DNA of 64,000 nucleotides from Asparagopsis taxiformis (GCA_030407315.1 JALQPE010001958.1:124001-188000), one strand, 5' to 3'; shown: positions 20,334-31,860, counted from the first letter of the stretch. Made by a program: numbers and translations. The notes: generated by a model from the letters alone, not told the origin.

Positions 20334-21013
20334 TGTCACGGAGCGTAGATAAGAATTCACGTGAGCGAGCGCTAGCCACGAAACCACAAGCCCGGCGCCA
20401 CGTATAACCCTTTCTACGAATTTCCTTTTATTTCCCTTTTGAGGTTTTTATGACGAGTCTTTTTCCCAAATATTTCCCTTTTTGCGTGCGAGCGAGCGGC
20501 CGTCGGCCGGCCGCGCAAGGACAAAACCTGTCCTAGGTAGTTAACTATTAATGGTCGTTCTGCTTCGCACCTTACCAATAAACAGCCAACTTTTTCGCAG
20601 ATTCGAAGTAAGCGTCTAGCGCGTCATGAGGACCGATTGCGTCACGACGTTACGTGCGGATTGCTCACGATTGCCAACGTACGTGTGCGGGTGCGGCATA
20701 CACCGACTGTCGAACTGCATCGCACCGCGATACTGCGTGTTGCGTCGTATACTACTCGACCAGGAATTTACGACCCCTGCGTAGATCGCGTTGTCCTCGA
20801 GTTTACTCAGTGACCTCCCCCGAGATCATGGCTTGCGCCAGCCCGCTAATCTCGTGTTGCCATCGATCCCTGCGCGTTCCGCTGTTGTACCACCCGGCCG
20901 CCACAGCGACGCGCGAAACACAAGTTCAATAGCGCAATCCGGTTCACCTCGCCCTAACCCAGCAAGCAATTCTAGACCTCCCCTTTGCGGCTGCCATCCC
21001 GGCTGGTCCTACA
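20334..21013 (+). repeat. Solo LTR (TG...CA), inverted relative to 26956-27643
   Basis: It starts tgtcacggag and ends ggctggtcctaca. It is clearly homologous to the 5' LTR of the minus-strand chromodomain retroelement at 26956-27643, with both ends matching. No gag or pol follows, so it is a solo LTR or an LTR whose body is lost. Confidence 0.65.
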
Positions 21014-21144
21014 GATATGACTAGCCTTCTTCTGAGATATTTCGAATTGCGTATTCTTCGGACTATTTTGTTCGTGCGGGTTGGAATCATGTATGAGAGC
21101 ATCTGTGAGATCTTCTGCTTCACATGCTGCTTCTATCCTTATTT

Positions 21145-21936
21145 TCTGTGGGGTTAAGGCACAATTCGGTAGAATAAGTGTTCCAGTCGAAGGTGCCTCC
21201 AAATCCCTGAGGTGGGGAGCGGAGGGTAGCTTATAAAGACTAGGAGGTACCTCTAGGAGGGGTGAAATGAAGGGTAACTACGAGGGGCGGGTAGCGGGAG
21301 ATCAACCAATAGGAGAGGAGAACGAGAGATATTGTTGGTGGTGGCGGATCTGGGAATGGTCATGAGGAGAGTGTGACAGGGAGGGCCACGTGTAAGAGCC
21401 CAGCAAGGTCACACGTGTAAGAGTCCAGCAATGTCACACACGTGTGAGGGGTTGGCAGAAACCAATGACACGTGAAAACCTGAAGCCGGGCGCGACCGGA
21501 CCCCGCAGGACGACTGACAGTGTAAGCTTGTGTTTCTTACATGTAACCTTATAGATAAAAATTCATAGAAAAAACGAGGTTTCCGTCAGCTACAGTTATA
21601 AGTAACCTGTCATACGGGCGTATGGATGTAAGTATCCCTGTAAGTGGGGCGGAAGTGGCTGAAAAAGCCATGTAGTCTTGTAAGTAACCGTGGCAGTCAC
21701 ATGACAGGTGCTGTAAGTGTATCATAACATGTAAGTAGCCTGCTGAAGTGTCTTCTAGGTCGTGTAAGGCGTACGAAAACCTGTAAGTAGCCTCGTGGGT
21801 GTGGTTACTGTAAGCTTCCCTTGCAGTTGGGAGCTTTGGTCTCTGCAGAATGTAATTATCTTATTGGTTGGTCGCGTATGGTGCTGTAAGAACATGAATC
21901 TATTGTTTACCATGAAGTCTAGAGGGCTGATCCCTT
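21145..21936 (+). mobile_element. 0.79-kb non-autonomous element, copy 2
   Basis: Same orientation and near-identical to 16244-17034. The flanks differ completely, so both ends are defined by loss of homology. Similarity this high implies recent movement or duplication. Confidence 0.65.
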
Positions 21937-22336
21937 ACATATTCCATAGGCGATAGTCACCATTTTCGTCTAATGGTTTGCTGCGAATCTTTTCTTCCTC
22001 TGACATGATTAAGTATGCACTTCAAATCCTTCGATCTTCAAATGTTGGAAGGGGAGCACTAAAAAGGCAACGTGAGGAAGTTGCACGAAATTTCAATTGA
22101 ACACAGCAGCGAAGCGGTTAGGCTCTGTGCCCATAACCTTTCAGGGTCCTAGATGTTTTGCTTGCTAGTTGCAGCGGTACTGCTGCGTTGTCCTTTCTTT
22201 TTCCAAAAGGGTGCGGGAGTGCTGTACTTATACTACTACTAGCATAGCATCTTGTATTAGGGATGTTTCACTTGTGTAGAGGTACTCTCGAAGGTACGGG
22301 CGAACTCGAGATCGTAATAGAGAGGTCAACTTAAAC

Positions 22337-23011
22337 TCAAGAGAGAGATGTTAATCTCGAGGCCGTAGTAATTTGAGATCGGGTGATTCGTCGGTGAAAT
22401 GAACAGCGTGTACTGTAAACCGTCTGAGCACCGTGGTGCAGTCTATTCCGAGCAAGTAGCAATAATTTTATCGTGTTACACTCCGTTTTGATGCCGGGGT
22501 GATAGTCGTGGGGCATCTTGATGCGCATAGAGTCTTGTTTGGCGAAGTATGTGTCGAGATCCATGCCTGGGTCGAAGGTGATGGATCTGGCACGTTCTTC
22601 CAGAAGTTCTTGCGGGAGGGAAGAGGAGTCTATGATGTGGTTCAAGTTCTGTGGTGTCACGATGTGATGTGGTGAAGCGAACGTGTCGTCTGAAAGACAT
22701 GTGGCGATAGATTCCGGTGTGCTGGATAGTATGATGCATAGTTCTTCCTCGTCTAATTTGAATTTGGCGAACGTGTTTGGCTTCGCAGGGGCTGCAATGC
22801 TGGGATTGAGGTGCGATGCGAGGCCGAGGTCGGCTGCTAGTGCTTGGAGCGTTCTTTCCAGAAGTATGATTCTCTGGGGACAGAGTAGGGACTCCCTACT
22901 CTGTCGGATGCGGATGCGAGCGGAGTCCATTGAAGGCGCGAAAGTGTCTTCCCGTTTTTGGAGGGTATATATAGGAAGATCGTGAGTTGCAGTGAGCGGG
23001 AAGAAGCCCAT
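22337..23011 (-). CDS. Unknown 224-residue ORF
   Basis: An ATG at 23011, with an alternative ATG at 22930 (MDSARIRIRQ). The middle (KLDEEELCIILSSTPES ... PQELLEERARSITFDPGMDL) looks like genuine soluble protein. The C-terminal 30 residues become basic and irregular. No family is recognised. Possibly an element gag-like or accessory protein, since it lies among retroelement debris. A 27-bp hairpin (22879-22905) falls inside it. Confidence 0.4.
   Translation of the reverse strand: MGFFPLTATHDLPIYTLQKREDTFAPSMDSARIRIRQSRESLLCPQRIILLERTLQALAADLGLASHLNPSIAAPAKPNTFAKFKLDEEELCIILSSTPESIATCLSDDTFASPHHIVTPQNLNHIIDSSSLPQELLEERARSITFDPGMDLDTYFAKQDSMRIKMPHDYHPGIKTECNTIKLLLLARNRLHHGAQTVYSTRCSFHRRITRSQITTASRLTSLS
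22879..22905. repeat. 27-bp hairpin inside ORF
   Basis: Arms gacagagtaggga and tccctactctgtc are exact complements around a single C. Confidence 0.8.
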
Positions 23012-23302
23012 AACCTTTTAGAGGAGAATGAGTCCTAACTTGTTTATTCCATATATCTGTGATCTCTTATAATATGCTGACGTGTTTTGCACTGGCCTGC
23101 GTCACGACGTAGCGTCGGACAGCTGTCTTTTTCTACCATCCTCACAATTGGCAGCCGCAGCCGCTGTGAGCATGCTACCATCAATTATAACAAACGACGA
23201 AGCAGGACTAGCCTTAATGATTCTCCTCGGTGAAGGTAGTTACTGTCGGAACCCAGGCCATCCGATCCGCTCACGACCTCTCCGCTCTACTATCTCCTAA
23301 AC

Positions 23303-23346
23303 TCTCGAGCTGCTGTAGCCGGTATACCAGCCACAGCAGCTCGAGA
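23303..23346. repeat. 44-bp quasi-palindrome
   Basis: The arms start tctcgagctgctgt and pair throughout, with two transition-type mismatches, around the centre ggtatacc. Confidence 0.75.
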
Positions 23347-23464
23347 AATAGGGACGTGAGGATTTTTTAAAACCCTGACATCCCTATTTTCTCCTGTAGC
23401 GAGCTGCTTTTACTCTTACAAATTTCTCTCTCTCTATCCTCTGGCTGTTCTTCCTTGCAGCAAG

Positions 23465-23773
23465 GTGGGTCACTCGCCAGCGCAGGTGGCAGAGAGGGAA
23501 AGGTCGATTGAAGAATTGGGAAGAGGCGAGTAAAACCGACACGCTGTTGTCCACCCTTTCCAGAGCAGAGGAAAACCGCACCTTTACGTAGACTAAATAT
23601 ATCCGTCACTGGAATCCTCTAGAAACGTAAACCAGCTTGGTGTAGCATCCTAGACTACCTTATGTGGCGATTGCCAGGAGGCCGCAGGCACTCCCGGCGG
23701 GCCGAAGCGAAACGCAGTTCCACTTGACAATCCCCGCAGGGGATATTGATGTTTCCATCAGGTACCCTCGGCC
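23465..23773 (+). repeat. 309-bp direct repeat R1, copy 1
   Basis: It begins gtgggtcactcgcc and ends accctcggcc. It appears base-for-base identical to 28006-28314. After it, copy 1 carries about 215 extra bases before homology resumes (acccggccaagcccgg near 23999). It lies just downstream of the minus-strand integrase gene, so it may be part of an element's 3' end. Confidence 0.75.
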
Positions 23774-24122
23774 GCGATCGCAGCCCAAGAAGGCTACTGT
23801 CTCCGGGTGGCCGTCGTCAGGCCGGAGACGGAGACATCATGCAACAAACAAGTATGTGTACGCGCCACACAGTGGCATGAAGGGAAAAATACTCTCCCTA
23901 ACTACTTTCTCGTGACGCTTGTCCACTCAATCCAATTTGGACTGTCTTGCAAACCAGTAAAATGAAATGCATAACCTTAGCGCATTTGGGCCAATTTCAC
24001 CCGGCCAAGCCCGGCGGTGGAACAGCCCCTCACGATCAGGTACCGACTCCTAGCGAGTTTCGATCATTAGCGCAGTACCATTCAAGGGCTGTCAGTCATA
24101 AGCTTGGTGGCAATCTTCCGCT

Positions 24123-24162
24123 GCCTCGCGGTACTACCGCGAGGCTTCCGGTAGTACCGGAA
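24123..24162. repeat. Two adjacent short hairpins
   Basis: gcctcgcggta-c-taccgcgaggc (24123-24145) is followed directly by ttccggta-g-taccggaa (24146-24162); both are perfect. They lie at the end of the chromodomain gene. Confidence 0.75.
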
Positions 24163-25190
24163 TTTGCAATGTCCTGAAGGTACTCCGAGACCAGAGAGGG
24201 AACGTCTTTATGTAATGTAGACTAAGGCTCCCATTGTGGTAGCTCGTCAGGAAAACCCTTCCATCGGACCAAAAACTCGTACCCGTTCTCCACCTGACGC
24301 ACGTCAAGTAGTTCGTCGACAACGCAGTATTCCCCGGCCTAAAATGCCAAATATTCATCCAGCTCAACGCTGCGACGGTAGTCGGAATTTCGGAACCGCT
24401 TAATTCTAGTTCCAAGAACGATCTGGCGCTCGCCAGTCTGTAGATTCTCTAGCTCGAATAGATAATCTAACAGAACGTTGCATATTCGTAAAGGACCAGT
24501 CCATTGAGCACACAGCTTGTTTCGCCTCCTTGACTTGAGAACAGCGCGAAGCACGAACTTACCTTCCTCGAGATTGCAAGCACGCCCATTACTCCTCCTG
24601 TTGTGCGACTGCACGCGCCGGTCGAGTGCTGCGCTAGACGCTGAATTGACCTCGATGTGCATGTTCTCTAACGCAGAATGGGCACTTGCAATATGATTTC
24701 GTTGCCGGATACTTGCTTCTTTGATTGCGACCAGCTCAATATCGTTCCCTTTCCCGACCATGATCTCGGAGAGAGGGGTGGCAGGATCCATGCACAGGAA
24801 TGCTTGAGCTGGGCAGTGGCCTCCAAGTCGGCGAATCGGTGTACTGTTGAGTACAGCCTGAACTAGAGGCAAGACTGATGGTCACTCCCTAAACTGCAAA
24901 CTGTACTCAGACAGAAAATTGCGCATGCACTTGGTCATCTCGCGGCATACTACTTTTACCCTCCCGTTGGTCCAAGGACAGAAGGGTAAGGTAAAATGAT
25001 GGCTGCATCGTAGCTTCTCCTTCAGGAGACGGACCGGCTCATTTTTGAAATGTGGACCTTGGTCCGATACCCAGTACTCAACAATCAAGAAAGTAGAGAA
25101 CCAATCACACAGTGCGTCTGAGGTAGTCTCTGCGTCAGCGGACTCGCATGTATATAGCCTAACGAATGAACATATCCCGTCCTTGAGCAC
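24134..25190 (-). pseudogene. Ty3/gypsy integrase with C-terminal chromodomain, broken
   Basis: Reading leftward: an integrase core frame (24882-25190) with YWVSDQGPHFKNE and HHFTLPFCPWTNG, then RVKVVCREM where families usually have VEVV, so the catalytic Glu seems replaced by Lys. Next is a 177-residue frame (24339-24872) for the integrase C-terminal domain (GKFVLRAVLKSRRRNKL ... QWTGPLRI). Then a different frame encodes a chromodomain (VVDELLDVRQVENGYEF, LVRWKGFPDELPQWEP) with a stop right after it. This is the chromovirus arrangement, where the chromodomain directs insertion into marked chromatin. Reverse transcriptase is missing. Confidence 0.72.
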
Positions 25191-25874
25191 AAGCTCCTAC
25201 TGCTTCCCGCACGAAGACCTGGGAATCCAACAGTTACTGCTAGTGGCAATTTCGAATTTGTAATTATTTGCGACTTTCCGCGGAATTCGAATTTCGGCGG
25301 ACACGAACAACGACAGCAATGTACGAGCATTGCCGGCGCATGAACGCGCGCAACCGGCACACGTGTGCAACGAACGAAATTGCACGCGGCCAACGGACCA
25401 GCAGGTCCACGCGCGACCCAAAAGGTCCTTTCCCATTTGGGGACGATATGAACAGTGTTTACACTGTAATGCGATGCCCATCGTGGCTAAATACGTATTG
25501 GCGCTGTGCCGGGAGGGAAAGGGGACAGGCATCGAACGAGCAACGTGCTATAGTCTACGACTCACTTCTACGTTTTACGTTTACATTTTCGCCTAACGAG
25601 GCTATAGTCTTCTGTCGAGCTGCCCACTCTCTACCCACTCCCACACGTGAGGCTGATCGCGTGTAGTGCCAACGGGCTTGATCGAGAGCGCCTCCGGTGA
25701 CGTGCTACCCTCGTTTGCGAACGTATATCCACGCGTGGAACGTTGCATCGTGACGCTCGAGTCTACCCGCTAACTACTCTACCCTATCCTCTTTCTAGCT
25801 ACCCAATACAGTCAAACACCAGCGGGTGTCAGTGGCGTTTCGTTTCTCTTTTCGTTCGAAGGACAACGTTTCCT
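25191..25874. other. GC-rich segment in place of reverse transcriptase
   Basis: The retroelement's RT/RNase H should lie between protease and integrase, but this 0.7-kb stretch shows no RT motif in any frame. It is GC-rich with many cg dinucleotides and looks like inserted or replaced sequence of unknown origin. Confidence 0.4.
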
Positions 25875-26264
25875 CTAGCTCTTACCAGCTATTCTAAAAG
25901 AACTACGTATCACAGTGTCGTCAGCGTGGAGTGCTGACGAGAAAGAGCGTTGCTCGCTGAATCGCTCAACCTTCGGATTCAGACCTGCCTCCTTTAGCCT
26001 TGTTAGTACTCTCATTGGTACTTCATTTATATCCAATCCGCTGTTTCCGAGCGCCGTTACCTCGATTGCTTCGCAGATTGAGACGGTACAACGAAACTCG
26101 TGCCGGCTGGTAGATTCACCAGCGCCTAGTTTTGCGCATTTCTTGACAGTGCTTAACCTTTTTCGCTTTTCAGCGCGGTGCTCTTGCAAGAGCACTTCCT
26201 TGCGCTCTTCAGTCGTACTCAGACAATCGCGGACGGGGTGAATTTCCCTACTCGAAAGATTCAA
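25875..26264 (-). pseudogene. Retroelement aspartic protease region, catalytic motif degraded
   Basis: A 129-residue frame. TVSICEAIEVTALGNSGLDINEVP is in the place of the usual D(S/T)GA.xNxIP motif of gypsy-like proteases, but the Asp before Ser-Gly is Asn. The flanking VRTL-like helix (MRVLTRLKEAGL) fits. It lies between gag and integrase on the same strand, as expected. Confidence 0.5.
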
Positions 26265-26386
26265 TCATTCCTCGGTCCTGTTAGCGAGCTTCGCGCGTTC
26301 AAGTTTTACGCTAGGGCGTCTTCGATCACGTTCCGCACGTGGAGTGCCACTAGAGGTCGCCTACTGCCGCAAATCAGCCTTTGCCT

Positions 26387-26909
26387 TCATTCGTATTGAG
26401 AATTTCTTCCCTGATTTTTCCATTTCTGGGGAGATGGTGCTTGCACTGTTCCATTACTAATATGCCTGGATTCCTTCCTGATACACTTTGCGGATTCCAT
26501 TGCAGTTCTATATACATCTTTCATGAAGTACTGGAAACTGCTCTTATCATCAAATGACCAGTATGGGTAACTTTCTTGTATTTCAAATAGCTCCGTGAGG
26601 AAGTTCCTCACGGAGCTGGATTGGTTCGAATTTGGCGATTACTTCTGGTATCAAGACGTTTCCTGATTCTATGATGACGTTAGCAACATTTGCACGTCGG
26701 AGTTCTGTTGCGATTTCCGCAGAAAGATTCAGGTTGGACTCTTCAGGGTCTGTGCGGTCGAAGGAAAAAATATCCGAGAGTGCAGCTTGTACGCGTCTAG
26801 GAGTATCAGTGACGGACATGTTTGCGTTTTCCTTTAGCCACGAGAGTACTTCATCGTCTGTTACCTCGTTCCGGTCTGCAGCATCCTTTAAAACGCCAAT
26901 TGCAACCAT
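26387..26909 (-). pseudogene. gag of the chromodomain retroelement, interrupted by a hairpin
   Basis: The ATG at 26909 lies 46 bases after the 5' LTR end. The first frame (26583-26909) and a second (26387-26611) overlap; the change of frame coincides with a 29-bp hairpin at 26589-26617. The second part (YPYWSFDDKSSFQYFMKDVY ...) looks like the capsid end before a basic nucleocapsid stretch. No zinc knuckle survives. Assignment rests on position and general character. Confidence 0.5.
26589..26617. repeat. 29-bp hairpin breaking gag
   Basis: Arms agctccgtgaggaa and ttcctcacggagct are perfect around one base. The reading frame changes here. Confidence 0.8.
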
Positions 26910-26955
26910 GAATGATAAAAATTTTGCAAAAACGCACGATTTAGCCCCAGCAGGC

Positions 26956-27643
26956 TGTAGGACCAGCCGGAATGGCGATTGCTAAGGGAGTTCTAGAATT
27001 TCTAGCCGGGTTGGGTCGAGGTGAACCAGATCGCGCAGTTGAACTTGCGTTTCGCGCGTCGCTCAGTCGCGGTGGGGGCCGAGTGGTACAACGGCGGAAC
27101 GCGCAGGGATCGATCACAACAAGGGACTCGCGGGCCGGCACAAGCCGTGATCTCAGGGTCAGGTCACCGAGTAAACTCGAGCGCAACGCGATCTACGAAG
27201 GGGTCGTAAATCTCTGGCCGAGTAGTATGCGACGCAACACCTGGTATCGCGATGCGACGCAGCTCGACGGTCGGTATACGCGGCGCGCAGGCACGTACGT
27301 CGACGATCGTGAGCAATCCTCACGCAAAATCTCAACTGAATTGGTCCTCACGACGCGCTAGACGGCTAACTCGTAGCTGCAAAATTTCTAACTGTTTGTT
27401 GGTAGGGTGTGAAGCAGAACAACCATTAGTAGCTAACTACTCGGGACAGGTTTTCCTTGTACGGCCGGCCGACGGACGCGCGCTCGCACGCAAAAGGGAA
27501 ATATTTGGGAAAAAGACTTTCGTCATAGAAAACCAAAAAAGGGGAAATAAAGGGTAATTCGTAGAAATCGCTACACGTGGCGCCGGACTCGCAGTTTCGT
27601 GGCAACGTTCGCGAGCACACGCTCGCATCGACCCTCCGTGACA
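26956..27643 (-). repeat. 5' LTR of the chromodomain Ty3/gypsy element
   Basis: It begins (minus strand) tgtcacggag and ends ggtcctaca, 688 bp. gag starts shortly downstream, with a possible primer-binding sequence tggggctaaatcgtg six bases after the LTR (tentative; tRNA not identified). Homologous to 20334-21013. Confidence 0.65.
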
Positions 27644-28005
27644 CGTAATCAAAACGCTACGCGTACGCTCGCTTACTAACTAACTAAGGCGGATGCACAC
27701 GAATTCAACCCGACGCAATCGCAGCGAACGCGCGCGCGTCGACGAAATAAATTATGGCACACAGGCTGCAGTACCTTGTATCGGCCACCAGCTCTGTTCA
27801 TCTGTACGATCCGTTTCATGTACATCTCATACTCAGTGTGAAATGAAACAACGTCTTCACTTCAAAGGCTCCGTAACTCGGATCCGTTGATAGTGCAGAC
27901 TCCAACAACGGCTTACATGATTTAGTTCCACTGTGCTGAACGATTCCAAATCCACAAGGGTGTTTCCTAGCTACAGAAAAGCGCTTTGTTCTTCCTGGCA
28001 GAAAA

Positions 28006-28314
28006 GTGGGTCACTCGCCAGCGCAGGTGGCAGAGAGGGAAAGGTCGATTGAAGAATTGGGAAGAGGCGAGTAAAACCGACACGCTGTTGTCCACCCTTT
28101 CCAGAGCAGAGGAAAACCGCACCTTTACGTAGACTAAATATATCCGTCACTGGAATCCTCTAGAAACGTAAACCAGCTTGGTGTAGCATCCTAGACTACC
28201 TTATGTGGCGATTGCCAGGAGGCCGCAGGCACTCCCGGCGGGCCGAAGCGAAACGCAGTTCCACTTGACAATCCCCGCAGGGGATATTGATGTTTCCATC
28301 AGGTACCCTCGGCC
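28006..28314 (+). repeat. 309-bp direct repeat R1, copy 2
   Basis: Same strand and sequence as 23465-23773. Directly followed by aatcctacccggccaagccc, the block that in copy 1 appears only after ~215 extra bases. Confidence 0.75.
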
Positions 28315-29269
28315 AATCCTACCCGGCCAAGCCCGGTGGTGGAACACTGGCGAGCACACCGACTTTCTCCGCCGTCAGACGTCCCCACTGGTCCTCTTGT
28401 CGTAAACTCAGCGGAGCACTGTCTCGGATAAAAGGGCACACTGGCCCAAAATGGCCAGTGCAGTATTGATCCTGGAGTCGTCACCAGCAACCTTATCTCG
28501 GCCGGAGGTCACCTCTGAGGAGAAGAAATAGGAATGGCCTGGAGAACGAATGGGTACCTCGCTGCAGTCCTCGAGGCGCCATTAATTTCCATCTGGTCAA
28601 AAAAACTTGAGCTTGGTTATAATGGCTTTCCGGAGAGTGTATAATTGCATATCCTAATTTTTTCAATATTTTCCTCTCTTGCAAGGTGCAGGACGTTTCG
28701 CACTTACGAGGGAGTATTGAGATGTAGTGACACGTTGAAATTCGGCAAGCACATGTTAGAGAGTTTTGGCATCACAAAAGTGGGAGCAGTTTTAGCACAG
28801 GGTGTGGGGTAACTCCGCTTTATGATAACGGGAAGAGCTTTCATGACAAGATCACATGAACTGAATACGTGCCTTACAGTCAGTCCGTTACACGTGATCA
28901 GGTAGTTTGAAAGTTTTCAAAACATTTAATGGAGTCACGGTGAGCTCTAGCTCGAATGACGTTTACGGAGAATACAGACAGCTGTCGGATGGGACTTCGC
29001 AAAGTGCTAGGAACACAAGAAAGCCAGGTTTGCCAACCACCGTAACTTCCTTCGTGTTTTGCTGATACGATCTACCTCCAAGTTCAGGTTTGTATGCATC
29101 CAAAAATATTGCTATGAGCAAAGGACGCATCCAAAAAGACTTTGCCATTCTCCGCGTGCAATCGCGATACACTCAGAGAGTCTTGTTTCTTGCGTAGGCG
29201 CGTGGAACCGATTAAGCACCTGCGTTGAGTCTTCTTTTCCTTCATGAGGCTAGGAGAGAATATGAGGAC
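28315..29269. other. Gene-free stretch
   Basis: Short frames only. Continues from R1 to the Harbinger fragment; no feature I can support. Confidence 0.35.
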
Positions 29270-29704
29270 ATGGCACTGAGATATGAAAGGAGGATGGAAA
29301 TGTTTTCTACTGAGTTTGATATGTTCAAACTGGAGGACTTTGAGTCTGTCCGGAGATTCCGATTAACAAAACGTGACATGGTGCAAATAGTTGAGGCTCT
29401 CCAGTGGGATGAAGACAGATTCAAGACAGAGAGAAAAAGATATTCAAGCAATGCTGTTGAGGCGTTTTGTATATTAGCTAGAAGGTTGAGTTCTCTATGT
29501 CGATGGAACGATTTGGAACATGAATTCAGGCGGTCTGCCCCACGCTTATGTGAAATATTCTATGATGCTCTACAAAAGTTCTACGACCGTTTCGGTCCTC
29601 TGATATGTTCCCTCTCATCGCGTTTACTTTCAGGACGTGCTACAAAATATTCAAAGGCTGTATATGATGCTGATGGTGCCTTAGATGGATGTGTAATGAA
29701 CTGA
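29270..29704 (+). pseudogene. PIF/Harbinger (HARBI1-like) nuclease, N-terminal fragment
   Basis: The frame has FRLTKRDMVQIVEAL, EAFCILARRLSSLCRWNDLE, then the linker typical of HARBI1-like proteins (FRRSAPRLCEIFYDALQKFY) and YSKAVYDADGALDGCV, where the family would continue into FIDGT, the first catalytic Asp. The frame is cut exactly there by the start of an LTR fragment at 29692, so all catalytic residues are gone. The first ATG in frame is at 29270; the frame is open further upstream. Confidence 0.7.
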
Positions 29705-29837
29705 AGCTGATGCCAGCAATGGCCAGCATAAACTATTGTATTCTAGACACTACAAGTTACACTAAGTTTACTCATATACTATAGGCTGCTAGAAAGTAAC
29801 TTTCTGTTACGCCTAGAAGTATCTAGTTGGCCATGTC
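29692..29837 (+). repeat. LTR fragment related to the LTR at 48130
   Basis: It starts tgtaatgaactgaagctgat and matches 48130-48275 almost base for base, then homology stops. It inserted into the Harbinger gene and supplies its stop codon. Confidence 0.65.
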
Positions 29838-30016
29838 GCTCCCCAGGTATTGTTCTGCAACCCCGTTTCTATTCAGTCCCACCCTCCCGTAGCCCTTGTA
29901 GCATGTTCTCTTTTCCTTTACATGCCAGCCCAGGGGCCTCTCGCTACACGCATTTGGCAGGTTAATTTACCTGAAGGACTACAGTATTCCTACCCCCGGG
30001 TTTGAATGATTTTCAG

Positions 30017-30259
30017 TCAGCCCTGCAGTAAAAACTGCGTTCTTCTCATCTGGTCCCTTATTACCTGTGATATCAATATCAAGTTCTGGTGCTCAGGCAG
30101 TAGTGGTGAGATGTTAACGCACATTTCACACAGCTGTATCGCGCGTGTCACTTCTCTCTCAATGCCATTTCCACCCTGAGCCATGGAATTTACAAGGCTT
30201 GAGAGCTTGCCGAAGTTCAGGGTGTCCGAATATATACATCCCCGACAAAGACACATCAA
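30017..30259 (-). pseudogene. Sel1-like repeat fragment
   Basis: An 80-residue frame with a Sel1-type unit (NGIEREVTRAIQLCEMCV) like those in the protein at 46379-48129. It is bounded by the CACTA-like copy at 30291. It is a fragment of a larger solenoid gene. Confidence 0.45.
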
Positions 30260-30647
30260 TCGATCTATATTTCTCCTGGCAACACTACGGTGTTGAAAAG
30301 GGGGCCTCAGACAGTACTGCGAGACAGTGATTTTTACTGTCTGAGACAGTAAAAATCACTATGCGGCAAATGAAAATTAATGCCACACTTGGAGACAGTG
30401 ATTTGCACTGTCTGGCAGACAGTACGGAACACTGTCTGCAGACAGTAAAAAACACTGTCTCACAGTACTGTCTGAGGCAGTGAATGGAGACAGTAAAAAT
30501 TAATGATTTATTCAATAGTTGGATATGATGTAATTTACTGTACTGGGCAGTGTTGGCGGATAGTGTTTTGTATTGGCCAAGGCAACATGGCCGGATAGTG
30601 AAATACGCTGCCTGGGACAATAGATGGAACCAACACGGTGCACTGTC

Positions 30648-31032
30648 CTGGGCAGTACCTGGAGACAGTGATTTTCACTGTCCTGGGCAGTACCTGGAGA
30701 CAGTGATTTTCACTGTCCTGGGCAGTACCTGTAGACAGTACTTTGTGCTGCCCTGGGCAGTACCTGTAGACAGTACTTTGTGCTGCCCTGGGCAGTACCT
30801 GTAGACAGTACTTTGTGCTGCCCTGGGCAGTACCTGTAGACAGTACTTTGTGCTGCCCTGGGCAGTACCTGTAGACAGTACTTTGTGCTGCCCTGGGCAG
30901 CACCTGTAGACAGTATTTCGTGCTGCCCTGGGCAGCACCTGGAGACAGTACTTTGTGCTGCCCTGGGCAGCACCTGGAGACAGTATTTCGTGCTGCCCTG
31001 GGCAGCACCTGGAGACAGTAAAAGTAGTGTCC
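30648..31032. repeat. 35-bp tandem array, about 11 units
   Basis: The unit ctgggcagtacctgtagaca plus gtactttgtgctgcc repeats every 35 bp from 30648. The first two and last four units carry variants. Several frames stay open through it because units are similar, giving repetitive spurious peptides. Confidence 0.85.
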
Positions 31033-31723
31033 TGATATAGTAAAATTCGGTGTCTGGGAGTGGTGGATGAGATGGAGCGTCACGCTGTCGTGGGCATCTT
31101 TCCGGGGTAGAGGAAGGCAGTTCTAGCGCTATGAGGATGGGGCATGGACGGTATTCATATGGGAATGGACAGAATAGTACGGCTAGGAATTTTTATTTCG
31201 TAGTGACTATGAGCTAGCGAGAGGTATACGCGGTAGGATAGGTAGCAATCTAAGAGGGTGCGATATGGGAAGCTTCACTCTGGATTTGTTTATTTGCGCA
31301 GGCTACATTGAGAATAAACAATCCCTATGTTAAAAATGCTACTACAACTAACACTATTCCGACGAGTAAAACTAAAACTACTAGAAAAGTCTAGAAATCT
31401 ATCAACTGATTGAGCTGCATGAATAAGCTAGGAAATGAAGAGAAGAAGAAAAAATGATGTATAGAAAGGAAACAAGTTAGTGACGTTGAATTGGAGAGGG
31501 AAATTGATGGTGATTAGGAGACTAACGTACCTTAACAAATACCATTGCATCCCAAATTGAGATATGTACTCACAGGCAGAAAAGAAAAGTAGTGGAGAAG
31601 TGGTAAGAGAGAAAGATAAATGAAAGTAGAAGTGGAACACTCACCGACTGGAAACCTGAGAAAGAGAAAACGAATAGAAAACTGGGTTAGTGGCGTGAGT
31701 TGTGGAAACGTACCATCATGGTT

Positions 31724-31860
31724 CATATCCGTCGGAGACAAAGCAACAACTTTGGCCTTGGAAGCCGTATTGATGATCTAAAACTTACGCTTTGGAAGCA
31801 GTTTAGATGATCTATACGGCTTCCACGGCCAGGGTTGTTGCTTTGTTTCCGACGGATATG
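31724..31860. repeat. 137-bp inverted repeat inside CACTA-like copy 2
   Basis: Arms of about 59 bp (starting catatccgtcgga and ending tccgacggatatg) with several mismatches face each other across a short centre. Copy 1 has only one arm (13665-13690), so the second arm arose or was lost in one copy. Confidence 0.7.

Larger units (their letters stand above)
24134..27643 (-). mobile_element. Decayed chromodomain Ty3/gypsy retrotransposon
   Basis: In minus-strand order: LTR, gag, protease remnant, unrelated GC-rich segment, integrase, chromodomain. RT/RNase H and a matching 3' LTR are missing. The whole lies between two identical 309-bp direct repeats (23465 and 28006), which may mark an outer element. 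Confidence 0.6.

Noticed and set aside
30535..31083. Long repetitive frame on the minus strand
   Set aside because: It comes from the 35-bp tandem array, which lacks stops in several frames; not protein-like.
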